Positions 23,590-31,674 of a DNA stretch of 64,000 bases are shown one piece after another. Under the pieces are notes generated by a model that did not search any database, was not told where the DNA came from, and was given only the letters and a program-made list of their open reading frames with translations. The position numbers and the translations under genes were made by a program. How positions within the stretch are numbered: the stretch's first letter is position 1; each line of letters begins with the position of its first letter. Source of the DNA: DATFQI01 sp963816955 (GTDB lineage: Bacteria > Actinomycetota > Thermoleophilia > Solirubrobacterales > Solirubrobacteraceae); NCBI GenBank assembly GCA_963816955.1, contig CAWFME010000005.1, positions 124,001 through 188,000 of the forward strand, in the 5' to 3' direction.

Positions 23590-25232
23590 GTCGTAACCGT
23601 CTCCGTTCCGAGTTCCTCGGAGATCGCCACGTCGATCGAGTAGTCGATCGGCAGAACGATCAGCGAGGGGAGGTCGAGGGTGAGGGCGTGGCGCAGGTGG
23701 TGCGCGAAGTCCGCGGTGGACTCGCAGCGCCACGCCGGCATGCCGAACGCGTCGGCCAGTTTGACGAAGTCGGGGTTCGTGAAGTCGACGCCGAAGTGGC
23801 GGCCGAACTTCTTGTCCTGCTTCCAGACGATCGAGCCGTACTGGCGGTTCTCCCAGATCACGTTGACCACCGGCGTGCGCAGGCGCACGGCGGTCTCGAG
23901 CTCCTGCACGTTCATCAGGAAGCCGCCGTCGCCGTTGACGGTGACGACGTGGCGGTCCGGGTGCACGAGCTTGGCCGCGATCGCCGTCGGCAGGGCGATG
24001 CCCATGCCGGCGAGCCCGTTGGCGATGAACACCGTGTTGGGCTCGTGGGCGGGGAACATCCGCGAGATCCACAGCTTGTGCAGGCCGACGTCGGAGACGA
24101 GGATGTCCTGCGGGCGCAGCGCCTGGCGGATGTCCCACAGCGCGCGCGGCGGCTGCATCGGGAACTGCTCGTCGTCCTTGGCGGCCTCGAAGCGGCCCAG
24201 GATGATCTCGTTCAGGCGCGAGTGCGGCGTCTCGTGCGGGGCGTCGCGCAGCTCCTCGGCCAGGCGGGAGAGGATGTGGTAGAGGTCGCCGACCAGGTCG
24301 ACCTCGGTGATGAAGTGCGCGTCGACCTCGGGCGCGACCGTGTCGATGCACACGATCGTCTTGTCGCCCTTGGGATTCCAGTGCTCGGGCGAGTGCTCGA
24401 CGAGGTCGTAGCCGACGGTGATCACGACGTCGGCGTCCTCGAAGCCCGCGAGCGAGTAGTCGCGCGAGGAGAGCCCGACGGTGCCGAGGTGGCGCGGGTC
24501 CTCGTAGGACAGCAGGCCCTTGCCCATGAACGTCTCCGCGACGCCGATCCCGGTCGCCCGGGCGAACTCGCGCAGCGCCGGCGCCGCGCCGACGCGCATG
24601 ACGCCGTTGCCCGCCAGCACGACCGGGTTGATCGCGCCGCGGATGACCTCCGTGGCCCTCAGCAGCTCCTGCGCGCTCGGCTCGGGGCGGCGCAGCGTGG
24701 TGCGGGCGGGCAGCGGCTCGGCGTCGACCGTGGCGGCCATCACGTCCTCGGGAAGCTCGAGGTGCGTCGGCCCCGGCTTCTGCGCCTGCGCCACCTTGAA
24801 CGCCTTGCGCACCGCCTCCGGGATGATCCGCGGGCTCGTGAGCCGCGCGTTCCACTTCGTGACGGGCTTGAGCATCGACACGACGTCGATGTACTGGTGC
24901 GACTCCTTGTGCATGCGCTCGAGGTCGCCCTGGCCCGTGATCGCCACGAGCGGCGAGCGGTCCAGGAACGCGTCGGCGACCGCCGTGATCAGGTTCGTCG
25001 CGCCCGGGCCGAGCGTGCCCAGGCAGACGCCCGCGCGCTGGGTCAGCCGGCCGTACATGTCGGCCATGTACGCACCGCCCTGCTCGTGGCGGACGGGGAT
25101 GAAGGAGACGCTCGAGCGCTCCAAGGACTCGTTGAGATCCAGCGTCTCCTCGCCAGGGATGCCGAATACGTACTTGACGCCCTCGGCCTCGAGGCACTCG
25201 ACGAAGAGATCAGACGCCTTGCGTTCGCTCAT
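23586..25232 (-). CDS. Thiamine-diphosphate enzyme (acetolactate synthase-like; candidate 2-oxoglutarate decarboxylase)
   Basis: A 548-aa ThDP enzyme with the three-domain build of acetolactate synthases. The catalytic Glu50 is in VRHEQGGAYMAD, and the ThDP/Mg site is GDGGFLMN (434-441) with Asn462. It lacks any neighbouring small regulatory subunit. In Synechococcus sp. PCC 7002 a gene once annotated as acetolactate synthase encodes a 2-oxoglutarate decarboxylase and sits next to a succinate semialdehyde dehydrogenase gene; the arrangement here is the same, with a 4-bp overlap. Acetolactate synthase or another 2-oxoacid decarboxylase remains possible. ATG 25232 starts the four-gene leftward operon. 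Confidence 0.8.
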   Translation of the reverse strand: MSERKASDLFVECLEAEGVKYVFGIPGEETLDLNESLERSSVSFIPVRHEQGGAYMADMYGRLTQRAGVCLGTLGPGATNLITAVADAFLDRSPLVAITGQGDLERMHKESHQYIDVVSMLKPVTKWNARLTSPRIIPEAVRKAFKVAQAQKPGPTHLELPEDVMAATVDAEPLPARTTLRRPEPSAQELLRATEVIRGAINPVVLAGNGVMRVGAAPALREFARATGIGVAETFMGKGLLSYEDPRHLGTVGLSSRDYSLAGFEDADVVITVGYDLVEHSPEHWNPKGDKTIVCIDTVAPEVDAHFITEVDLVGDLYHILSRLAEELRDAPHETPHSRLNEIILGRFEAAKDDEQFPMQPPRALWDIRQALRPQDILVSDVGLHKLWISRMFPAHEPNTVFIANGLAGMGIALPTAIAAKLVHPDRHVVTVNGDGGFLMNVQELETAVRLRTPVVNVIWENRQYGSIVWKQDKKFGRHFGVDFTNPDFVKLADAFGMPAWRCESTADFAHHLRHALTLDLPSLIVLPIDYSIDVAISEELGTETVTT

Positions 25233-25303
25233 CCCGCAACTTCTATCCCGGCCACGTGTCGGGCTAACGTACGTGATCGGTAGCGCCGACGCTTAGACCA
25301 GCG

Positions 25304-26743
25304 ATGCTCCGGATTTCCCACCTTCTAGCCCTTACCCTCGCCGCCCTGCTGCTGAGCACCGCAGGGGCGGACGCCGCCTCGCGCTTCACGATCCGCGGCG
25401 CCGGCTTCGGCCACGGCGTCGGCATGAGCCAGTACGGCGCGATGGGCTACGCGAAGCAGGGCGCGAGCTACAGCGACATCCTCGCCCACTACTACACGGG
25501 CACGAGCCTCGGGACGGTCGAGCCCAACCGCGTGGTGCGGGTGCTGCTGCAGTCCACGAGCGGCGCCGCGGCGATCACGAGCGCCGAGCGGGCCGGCTCC
25601 CGCAAGCTGGACCCGGCGAAGAGCTACCGCGTGGTGCGGCGTACGTTCGACCAGGTCGACCTGCAGGCCGCGAGCGGCAAGAAGCTCGGCACCTACAGCG
25701 CCCCGCTGCAGATCGACGGCGGCGCCGACGGGATCGTGCTCAAGGGCCGCGCGCTCAACGGGCGCACGAGCGGCGCCTACCGCGGCATCCTCGAGCTGCG
25801 CCCCGGCGCATTCGGCGTCAACGCGATCAACGCCGTCTCGATGGACGAGTACGTCCAGGGCGTCGTGCCCGTCGAGTCGCCCGCCCACTGGCCGCTGGAG
25901 GCGCTCAAGGCCCAGGCCGTCGCCGCGCGCACCTACGCGATCACCTCGACCAAGGGCGGCGTCGGCTTCGAGCACTACCCCGACACCCGCTCGCAGGTCT
26001 ACGGCGGCATCGGCGTCGAGCAGCGCACGACCAACCAGGCCGTCGCGGACACCGCGCTGCAGGTCGTCACCTACCAGGGCCGCCCCGTCACGACCTACTT
26101 CTTCTCGACCTCGGGCGGTCGCACGGAGAACAACGAGAACTCCTTCGGCGGCCCGCCGCAGCCGTGGCTGCGCTCGGTCGAGGACCCCTACGACGACGTC
26201 TCGCCGCGCCACCGCTGGCGCGTGCAGATGTCGATGCGCGCCGCGGCGGCGAAGCTGGGGGGCCTGGTCAAGGGCTCCTTCCGCGGCGTGAAGGTGATCC
26301 GCCGCGGCGCCTCGCCGCGCGTGGTCGCCGCCGACGTGGTCGGCTCGCGCGGCCGCACGCGCGTTACGGGCGCGACGCTGCGCTCGCGCTTCGGCCTCTA
26401 CGACACCTGGGGCTACTTCACCGCGATCGCGACCAAGAAGAAGCCGCCCGTCGAGCAGGCCCCGGCCGAGCAGCCGCCGCAGCGCGCGGCCGGCGAGGGC
26501 ACCGGCGGCGTCGCGCCGAGCGCCCGCATGACCCGCTTCCGCGCGATCGCCTCCGTGGCCGGGACCGTGATGCCGGCCCGCGACGGCCAGCGCGTGACGA
26601 TCCAGGTCCGGCGCGGCACGAAGTGGGTCGCCGTGCTCGAGACCCGCATCCGCGGCGGCGCCTACCGCGCCGCCGTGACCCAGCCGGGCGTCTACCGCGC
26701 GGTGTTCCGGGGCGCCACGGGCGCGCCGGTCCGCGTTCGCTAG
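25304..26743 (+). CDS. Secreted SpoIID/LytB-domain protein
   Basis: A 479-aa exported protein with a signal peptide (residues 1-24, ending ADA-A) and a SpoIID domain, the lytic transglycosylase fold that cleaves peptidoglycan glycan strands. The segment GHGVGMSQYGA (36-46) and VPVESPAHWPLEALKAQAVA (188-207) with the presumed catalytic Glu191 are clear. A proline/glutamine linker near 385-400 leads to a C-terminal beta-domain. In Bacillus SpoIID works in engulfment; actinobacteria without spores carry such proteins for wall metabolism. Its stop TAG overlaps the stop of the convergent CoA transferase gene in a single CTAG. Confidence 0.85.
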   Translation: MLRISHLLALTLAALLLSTAGADAASRFTIRGAGFGHGVGMSQYGAMGYAKQGASYSDILAHYYTGTSLGTVEPNRVVRVLLQSTSGAAAITSAERAGSRKLDPAKSYRVVRRTFDQVDLQAASGKKLGTYSAPLQIDGGADGIVLKGRALNGRTSGAYRGILELRPGAFGVNAINAVSMDEYVQGVVPVESPAHWPLEALKAQAVAARTYAITSTKGGVGFEHYPDTRSQVYGGIGVEQRTTNQAVADTALQVVTYQGRPVTTYFFSTSGGRTENNENSFGGPPQPWLRSVEDPYDDVSPRHRWRVQMSMRAAAAKLGGLVKGSFRGVKVIRRGASPRVVAADVVGSRGRTRVTGATLRSRFGLYDTWGYFTAIATKKKPPVEQAPAEQPPQRAAGEGTGGVAPSARMTRFRAIASVAGTVMPARDGQRVTIQVRRGTKWVAVLETRIRGGAYRAAVTQPGVYRAVFRGATGAPVRVR

Positions 26744-27486
26744 ACCGAAGCCAGCTCGCGCAGCGCCGCCAGCTCCGCGTCCGAGGGCGCCGGGGTCGCG
26801 CGGAGGTCGTCGGACACGCGCAGGTCCCAACCCGTCGCGGCCCGTGCGTCCTCGGCGCTCACGCCCTCGTGGAGCGCGGTGAGCGTGAGCTCGCGCGACT
26901 CCGGGTCGGGCTCGAGCACGCCGAGGTCGGTGATCACCTTGACCGGCCCGCGACCGGGCAGCCCGAGCCGCTCGCGGCTGCCACGACCGGCGCCGTAGCC
27001 GACGCTCGTGACGAAGTCGACCCGCTCGACGAACGTGCGCGGGCTCTGGCGGACGATCACGATCACCTCACCGCACGACGCCGCGATCTCCGGCGCGCCA
27101 CCGGCACCGGGCAGGCGGACCTTCGGGCGGTCGTAGCCGCCCCCGATGACCGTCGTGTTGATGTTGGCGAAGCGGTCGATCTGCGCCGCGCCGAGGAAGC
27201 CGACATCGATGCGCCCGGGCTGCAACCAGTAGTTGAAGATCTCCGGCACGCCCACGACCGCGTCCGCGGTGGTGGCCAGTTCGCCGTCCCCGATCGACAG
27301 CGGCAGCCGCGTCGGCTTGGCGCCGATCGTGCCTGACTCGTAGACGAGGACGAGCCTGGGGGCATGGGTGCGGCGCGCGAGGTTCGCGGCCGTGCTCGGC
27401 AGGCCGATGCCGACGAAGCAGACGTCACCGTCGCGCAGCGCACGCGCCGCCGCGACCGTCATGCGGTCGTCGGGGGTGACGCTCAC
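26740..27486 (-). CDS. CoA transferase subunit B (3-oxoadipate/glutaconate CoA-transferase type)
   Basis: A 248-aa beta subunit of a class I CoA transferase of the glutaconate/CatJ-like group. The active-site glutamate is expected in VYESGTIGAKP, and GIGLPSTAANLA near the start is the family glycine-rich segment. GTG 27486 overlaps the subunit A stop (GTGA). Because the gene pair is divergent from, and probably co-controlled with, a protocatechuate operon that lacks its own pcaI/pcaJ, the likely reaction is transfer of CoA from succinyl-CoA to 3-oxoadipate. Similar subunits also act in steroid ring degradation (IpdB), which is the main alternative. Confidence 0.8.
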   Translation of the reverse strand: MSVTPDDRMTVAAARALRDGDVCFVGIGLPSTAANLARRTHAPRLVLVYESGTIGAKPTRLPLSIGDGELATTADAVVGVPEIFNYWLQPGRIDVGFLGAAQIDRFANINTTVIGGGYDRPKVRLPGAGGAPEIAASCGEVIVIVRQSPRTFVERVDFVTSVGYGAGRGSRERLGLPGRGPVKVITDLGVLEPDPESRELTLTALHEGVSAEDARAATGWDLRVSDDLRATPAPSDAELAALRELASV

Positions 27487-28298
27487 ACGGGGCTCCCGGC
27501 GCCGACGACGTCCTGCACCCAGCGCGCGAACGCCTCCCGGTCGCGGCCGATCGCGTCCCAGGCGCGGTAGGCGTCGTTGTCGCGGTCGTAGTAGCCGAGC
27601 GCGTAGGAGGGCTTCGCGCCCTCCGGCACGACCGACACGCGCGTCACCGCCCAACTCGGGAGCACGACCGCGTCCGGCCGCGGGTCGAGCACGTCGACCA
27701 GCTCCTCGACCGTGACCAGGGAGCGGTCGGCGGCCAGCACCGCCTCCTTCTGCACGCCGGTGATCCCCCACAGCTGCACGTTGCCCTCGCGGTCGGCCCG
27801 CTGCGCGTGCACGATCGCGACGTCCGGCCGCAGCGCCGAGACCGCGGTCAGGTCCTCGCCGGTGAACGGGCACGCGATCCGTCTGATCGTCGGCGTGTGC
27901 GCGGGCAGGTCGGTGCCGACATAGCCGCGCAGAACCGCGAACGGCAGCCCGGACGCGCCCGCCACGTAGCGGTTGGCCATGCCCGCGTGGCTGTGTTCCT
28001 CGAGCTCGAGCGCGTGCGGCCACGCGCGCTCGACGGCGTCGCGGAACCGGTGCAGCGAGCCCACGCCCGGGTTGCCTCCCCACGAGAACACGAGCGCCTT
28101 CGCGCAGCCGGCACCGATCAGCTGGTCGAACACGAGATCGGGCGTCATGCGCACGAGCGTCAGCTCCCGCCGGCGTTGGCGGATCAGCTCGTGCGCGGCC
28201 GCGAACGGGATCAGGTGGGTGAAGCCCTCCATGGCCACGACGTCTCCGTCGCGGACGAGCTCGGCGACCGACTCCTCGAGCGGAGCGATGACGGCCAT
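27483..28298 (-). CDS. CoA transferase subunit A (3-oxoadipate/glutaconate CoA-transferase type)
   Basis: A 271-aa alpha subunit partnering the next gene. Family features include the N-terminal VRDGDVVAMEGFTHLIPFAA and the middle FSWGGNPGVGSLHRF. ATG 28298 is chosen: a minus-strand TACACT lies exactly 8 nt upstream, although the frame stays open far beyond. It shares the promoter region with the ABC transporter/pca operon on the other strand, only 24 bp separating the start codons, which supports a place in the beta-ketoadipate pathway. The alternative reading as an IpdA-like steroid enzyme is less likely given the neighbours. Confidence 0.8.
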   Translation of the reverse strand: MAVIAPLEESVAELVRDGDVVAMEGFTHLIPFAAAHELIRQRRRELTLVRMTPDLVFDQLIGAGCAKALVFSWGGNPGVGSLHRFRDAVERAWPHALELEEHSHAGMANRYVAGASGLPFAVLRGYVGTDLPAHTPTIRRIACPFTGEDLTAVSALRPDVAIVHAQRADREGNVQLWGITGVQKEAVLAADRSLVTVEELVDVLDPRPDAVVLPSWAVTRVSVVPEGAKPSYALGYYDRDNDAYRAWDAIGRDREAFARWVQDVVGAGSPV

Positions 28299-28306
28299 GA
28301 GTGGGT

Positions 28307-28316
28307 AGTGTACGTA
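28307..28316. promoter_or_regulatory. Back-to-back -10 elements sharing one TA (CoA transferase / pca operon)
   Basis: Minus-strand TACACT (28312 to 28307) is 8 nt from ATG 28298, and plus-strand TACGTA (28311-28316) is 6 nt from ATG 28323. Both begin at the TA of 28311-28312. Confidence 0.5.
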
Positions 28317-28322
28317 TGGCGA

Positions 28323-29132
28323 ATGGTCGTTCGACATGCGAACGCAAATTCGAAGGGGAGGCGCAGAGCGGCGGATTGGGGCCCGCCGATCGTGGCCGTG
28401 CTGTGCGCGCTCGCGATCTGGGAGCTCGCCGTGCGCTCCGGCCTGCTCTCGGAGACGAGCTTCCCGCCGATGAGCGAGACCGTCGCGGAGCTCGCGCGCC
28501 AGCTGGGCACGGGCGACTTCTGGACCGCGGTCGCGAACACGCTTCAGGGCTGGGCGCTCGGCCTCGGGCTGGCGATCCTGCTCGCCGTGCCGGCGGGCAT
28601 CCTGGTCGGGTCGAACCGGCTCGCCTATCGCGCGCTGCGCGTGCCGATCGAGTTCCTGCGCCCGATCCCCTCGGTCGCGCTGATCCCGCTCGCCGTGCTC
28701 GTCTATGGCACCGGGCTGGAGAGCAAGGTCTTCCTCGCCGTCTTCGCGTCGTTCTGGCCGCTGTTCGTGCAGACGCTCTACGGCGTCCAGGACGTCGACC
28801 CGGTCGTCACCGACACCGCGCGCTCGTTCGGCCTCGGCCGCCTCGAGCGGATCTGGCGCATCCGGTTGCCGTCGGCGGTGCCCTACATCGCGACCGGCGT
28901 CCGGATCTCGTCCGCGGTCGCGCTGATCCTCGCCGTCACCGCCGAGCTGGTGATCGGCTCGGCCGGCCTCGGGCGCTCGATCAGCGTCGCGCAGTCGGGC
29001 GGCGCGATCGACGTCATGTACGCGCTGATCATCGCCACCGGCATGCTCGGCTGGGCGCTGAACATCCTCGCCACGCGCAGCGAGCGGCGCGTCCTGCACT
29101 GGCACCCGTCGCAGCGGGAGCTGGCTGCGTGA
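28323..29132 (+). CDS. ABC transporter permease (TauC/SsuC-like)
   Basis: A 269-aa inner-membrane permease of the nitrate/sulfonate/taurine importer group, about six helices, with the coupling-helix region around DTARSFGLGRLERIWRIRLP. It is the first gene of the rightward catabolic operon. ATG 28323 is adopted; the probable PcaR palindrome overlaps its first seven codons, so a slightly later start cannot be excluded. The stop overlaps the second permease start (GTGA). Given the pca genes downstream, the cargo is probably an aromatic carboxylate such as 4-hydroxybenzoate or protocatechuate; related ABC importers of this group are known for phthalate-type acids. Confidence 0.82.
   Translation: MVVRHANANSKGRRRAADWGPPIVAVLCALAIWELAVRSGLLSETSFPPMSETVAELARQLGTGDFWTAVANTLQGWALGLGLAILLAVPAGILVGSNRLAYRALRVPIEFLRPIPSVALIPLAVLVYGTGLESKVFLAVFASFWPLFVQTLYGVQDVDPVVTDTARSFGLGRLERIWRIRLPSAVPYIATGVRISSAVALILAVTAELVIGSAGLGRSISVAQSGGAIDVMYALIIATGMLGWALNILATRSERRVLHWHPSQRELAA
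28328..28344. promoter_or_regulatory. Probable PcaR (IclR-type) operator
   Basis: CGTTCG-ACATG-CGAACG is a perfect palindrome with 6-bp arms. Its core GTTCG-N5-CGAAC matches the layout of the Pseudomonas putida PcaR site I recall as GTTCGATAATCGCAC. It covers the first codons of the ABC permease gene just downstream of the shared -10 elements, and an IclR gene lies in the same operon at 37428. Confidence 0.65.
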
Positions 29133-29899
29133 GGCGCTATCTCGCACCGGCGCTGGAGATCGCGGTCCCGATCGCGCTGCTCGTGCTGTGGGGCGTGTGG
29201 TCGGCGTCCGGCGACACGTTCTACTTCCCGCCGCTCACCGACATCCTGGAGAAGTTCCAGGAGCTGTGGCTGTTCGACCGGGTCGGCTCCGACGTGGTGC
29301 CGAGCCTCGTGCGGCTGTTCTTCGGCTACGCGATCGCGTGCGTGGTCGCCGTGGCGCTCGGGATCCCGCTCGGGCTCTCGCCGCTCCTGCGCCGGGCCAC
29401 GTCGCCGATCGTCGAGTTCCTGCGCGCGATCCCGCCGCCGGCGCTGCTGCCGTTCGCCATCGTGGTGCTCGGCGTCGGCAACTCCGGCAAGGTGTTCCTG
29501 ATCGCGTTCGTGTGCCTGTGGCCGGTGCTGCTGAATACGATCGACGGCGTCACGGGGATCGACCCGACATTGCGCGAGACGGCGCGTTCGTACGGCGTGT
29601 CGGGGCGCGACCGGATGCTGCGGGTCGTGCTGCCGGCGGCGAGCCCGCAGATCTTCGCCGGCATGCGCACCAGCCTGTCGCTGGCGCTGATCCTGATGGT
29701 GATCTCCGAGATGGTCGCGAGCACCAACGGGATCGGCTTCTTCGTGCTGCAGTCGCAGCGGTCGTTCGCGATCCCGGAGATGTGGGCCGGGATCCTGTTG
29801 CTCGGGCTGCTCGGGTATGCGCTGAACGTGATCTTCCTGCTCGTCGAGCGCCGCGTGCTGGCCTGGCACCGCGGGGCGCGGGCGAGCGCACTGGGCTAG
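29129..29899 (+). CDS. ABC transporter permease (TauC/SsuC-like), second subunit
   Basis: A 256-aa permease paralogous to the preceding one, with about six helices and the coupling motif around ETARSYGVSGRDRMLRVVLP. Two different permeases imply a heterodimeric channel. GTG 29129 overlaps the preceding stop (GTGA). A GAGGAGG site for the following ATPase gene begins just after its stop. The segment FLRAIPPPALLPFAIVVLG is the usual start of the binding-protein-dependent transport domain. Substrate assignment follows the operon, as for its partner. Confidence 0.82.
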   Translation: MRRYLAPALEIAVPIALLVLWGVWSASGDTFYFPPLTDILEKFQELWLFDRVGSDVVPSLVRLFFGYAIACVVAVALGIPLGLSPLLRRATSPIVEFLRAIPPPALLPFAIVVLGVGNSGKVFLIAFVCLWPVLLNTIDGVTGIDPTLRETARSYGVSGRDRMLRVVLPAASPQIFAGMRTSLSLALILMVISEMVASTNGIGFFVLQSQRSFAIPEMWAGILLLGLLGYALNVIFLLVERRVLAWHRGARASALG

Positions 29900-29911
29900 A
29901 CGAGGAGGACG

Positions 29912-30763
29912 ATGCTCGAGATCTCACAGCTGGGCAAGACGTACGGGGAGGGCGAGTCCGCCACCCACGCGATCGGATCGATCAGCTTCGGGATCGAGGA
30001 GAAGGAGTTCGTCTGCGTCGTGGGCCCGTCGGGCTGCGGCAAGACGACGCTGCTCAAGTGCATGTCCGGCCTGCTCGCGCCGAGCACCGGCACCGTCGAG
30101 CTGCGCGGGCGCGCGGTGACGGAGCCCCCGCCGGAGATGGCGCTGGTCTTCCAGGAGTACTCGCGCTCGCTGCTGCCGTGGATGTCCGTGCGAGGGAACG
30201 TGACGCTGCCGCTGCGCCACAAGAAGCTCGACAAGGACGAGACGGCCCGGCTCGTCGAGGAGGCCGTCGAGGCCGTCGGCCTGACGCGCTTCATCGACCG
30301 CTACCCGTGGGAGCTCTCGGGCGGCATGCAGCAGCGGGTGGCGATCGCGCGGGCGCTCGCCTACCAGCCGGAGATCCTGCTGATGGACGAGCCGTTCGCG
30401 TCCGTCGACGCGCAGACGCGCGGCGACCTGGAGGACCTCGTCCTGCGCGTCCGCGAGCAGTTCGGCGTGACCGTGCTGTTCGTGACCCATGACATCGACG
30501 AGTCGGTCTACATGGCCGATCGCATCATCGTGCTCACCCCGTCACCGACGGAGGTGCGTGAGGTGCTGAGCGTCGACCTGCCGCACCCGCGCGACCAGGT
30601 CGACACGAAGGAGCTGCCGGAGTTCGCGCGCCTGCGCGCCCATGTGTACCGGCTGATCAAGCGGGAGCAATCGACGGGAGGAGGAGGCGAGGATGCGACG
30701 CCTGACAGCGGCGATCGCCATGCTGGCGGCGACCGTGCTGGTCGCGACCGGGTGCGGGGATGA
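29912..30763 (+). CDS. ABC transporter ATP-binding protein (TauB/SsuB-like)
   Basis: A 283-aa ATPase that energises the importer. Walker A is GPSGCGKTT (residues 39-47), the signature is LSGGMQQRVAIARALA and Walker B is ILLMDEPFA, followed by the switch histidine in FVTHDID. A GAGGAGG site precedes ATG 29912. Family similarity ends near RLIKRE (about 30668); the last 30 codons run 71 nt into the next gene and have no family character, so a lost stop (one-base indel) is possible, though a natural overlap cannot be ruled out. Confidence 0.88.
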   Translation: MLEISQLGKTYGEGESATHAIGSISFGIEEKEFVCVVGPSGCGKTTLLKCMSGLLAPSTGTVELRGRAVTEPPPEMALVFQEYSRSLLPWMSVRGNVTLPLRHKKLDKDETARLVEEAVEAVGLTRFIDRYPWELSGGMQQRVAIARALAYQPEILLMDEPFASVDAQTRGDLEDLVLRVREQFGVTVLFVTHDIDESVYMADRIIVLTPSPTEVREVLSVDLPHPRDQVDTKELPEFARLRAHVYRLIKREQSTGGGGEDATPDSGDRHAGGDRAGRDRVRG

Positions 30764-31667
30764 CGGTGGTTCCGGCGGGGACGGCGGCGGAACGCCGCAG
30801 CAGCCCCAGAAGGTCAAGATCGGGCTGATCCCGATCGCCGACGTCGCGCCCGTGTTCGTCGGCATCAAGCAGGGCTACTTCAAGGAGCAGGGGATCGAGC
30901 TCGAGCCGCAGTTCGCCGCGGGCGGGGCGGCGATCACGCCGGCCGTGATCAGCGGCGACTTCGACATCGGCTTCTCCAACACCGTCTCGCTGCTGATCGC
31001 CGCCTCGAAGGGGCTGCCCGTGCAGATCGTCTCCCAGGGCGTTCTCGGCGGGCCCGACGAGAGCAAGCCGTGGGCCGACGTGCTGATCCCCAAGGGCAGC
31101 GACATCAAGAGCCCGAAGGACCTCGAGGGCAAGACGATCGCGGCCAACACGCTCAACAACATCTGCGAGGTCACGATCAACGCGACGCTCGAGGAGAAGG
31201 GCGTCGACGTCTCCAAGCTCAGGTACACGGAGATCCCGTTCCCGGACATGATCGGCGCGCTCGAGAAGGGCCGCGTCGACGCCGCCTGCGTGGTCGAGCC
31301 GTTCGTCTCGCAGGGCAAGGCGGCCGGCATGAAGGGCATCGACCCGTTCTACGCAGGGACCGCGCCGGACCTCACCGTTGCGACGTACTTCGCGTCCAAG
31401 GAGCTGATCGAGGCGGACCCGGAGCTCGTCGACCGCTTCAAGACCGCGATGGAGAAGTCGTTGCAGTACGCGCAGGAGAACCCGGACGCGGTCCGCAACG
31501 TGCTCCCCGAGTACACGCAGATCCCCGAGGAGGCAGCGCAGAAGATCAACCTGCCGAGCTGGGAGGCGGACCTGCACGAGGACACCATCCAGAAGCTCTC
31601 CGAGCTCAGCGAGAAGTACGGGCTGATCGAGGAGCAGCCGAACTTGGACGAGCTGATCCGGAGGTGA
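30693..31667 (+). CDS. ABC substrate-binding lipoprotein (NMT1/SsuA-like), copy 1
   Basis: A 324-aa periplasmic-type binding protein anchored as a lipoprotein: signal with lipobox ATGC (Cys21), then a glycine-rich linker and a two-lobed NMT1/TauA-like domain beginning VKIGLIPIADVAPVFVGI. It is clearly related to the second binding protein at 32794; both carry a DLEGKT-TLNN segment followed by EPFV. A GGAGGAGG site precedes ATG 30693. It ends in a TGA embedded in the perfect ribosome site GGAGGTGATC that serves the next gene. Having two binding proteins for one channel suggests two related ligands. Confidence 0.85.
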   Translation: MRRLTAAIAMLAATVLVATGCGDDGGSGGDGGGTPQQPQKVKIGLIPIADVAPVFVGIKQGYFKEQGIELEPQFAAGGAAITPAVISGDFDIGFSNTVSLLIAASKGLPVQIVSQGVLGGPDESKPWADVLIPKGSDIKSPKDLEGKTIAANTLNNICEVTINATLEEKGVDVSKLRYTEIPFPDMIGALEKGRVDAACVVEPFVSQGKAAGMKGIDPFYAGTAPDLTVATYFASKELIEADPELVDRFKTAMEKSLQYAQENPDAVRNVLPEYTQIPEEAAQKINLPSWEADLHEDTIQKLSELSEKYGLIEEQPNLDELIRR

Positions 31668-31674
31668 TCAGTCC

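Noticed and set aside
28323..28360. ATG 28336 as the start of the first ABC permease.
   Set aside because: It is in a different reading frame from the permease domain; ATG 28323 is in frame.
30668..30763. A functional C-terminal extension on the ABC ATPase.
   Set aside because: The tail is the out-of-frame reading of the next gene's ribosome site and signal peptide; no ABC ATPase similarity is present.
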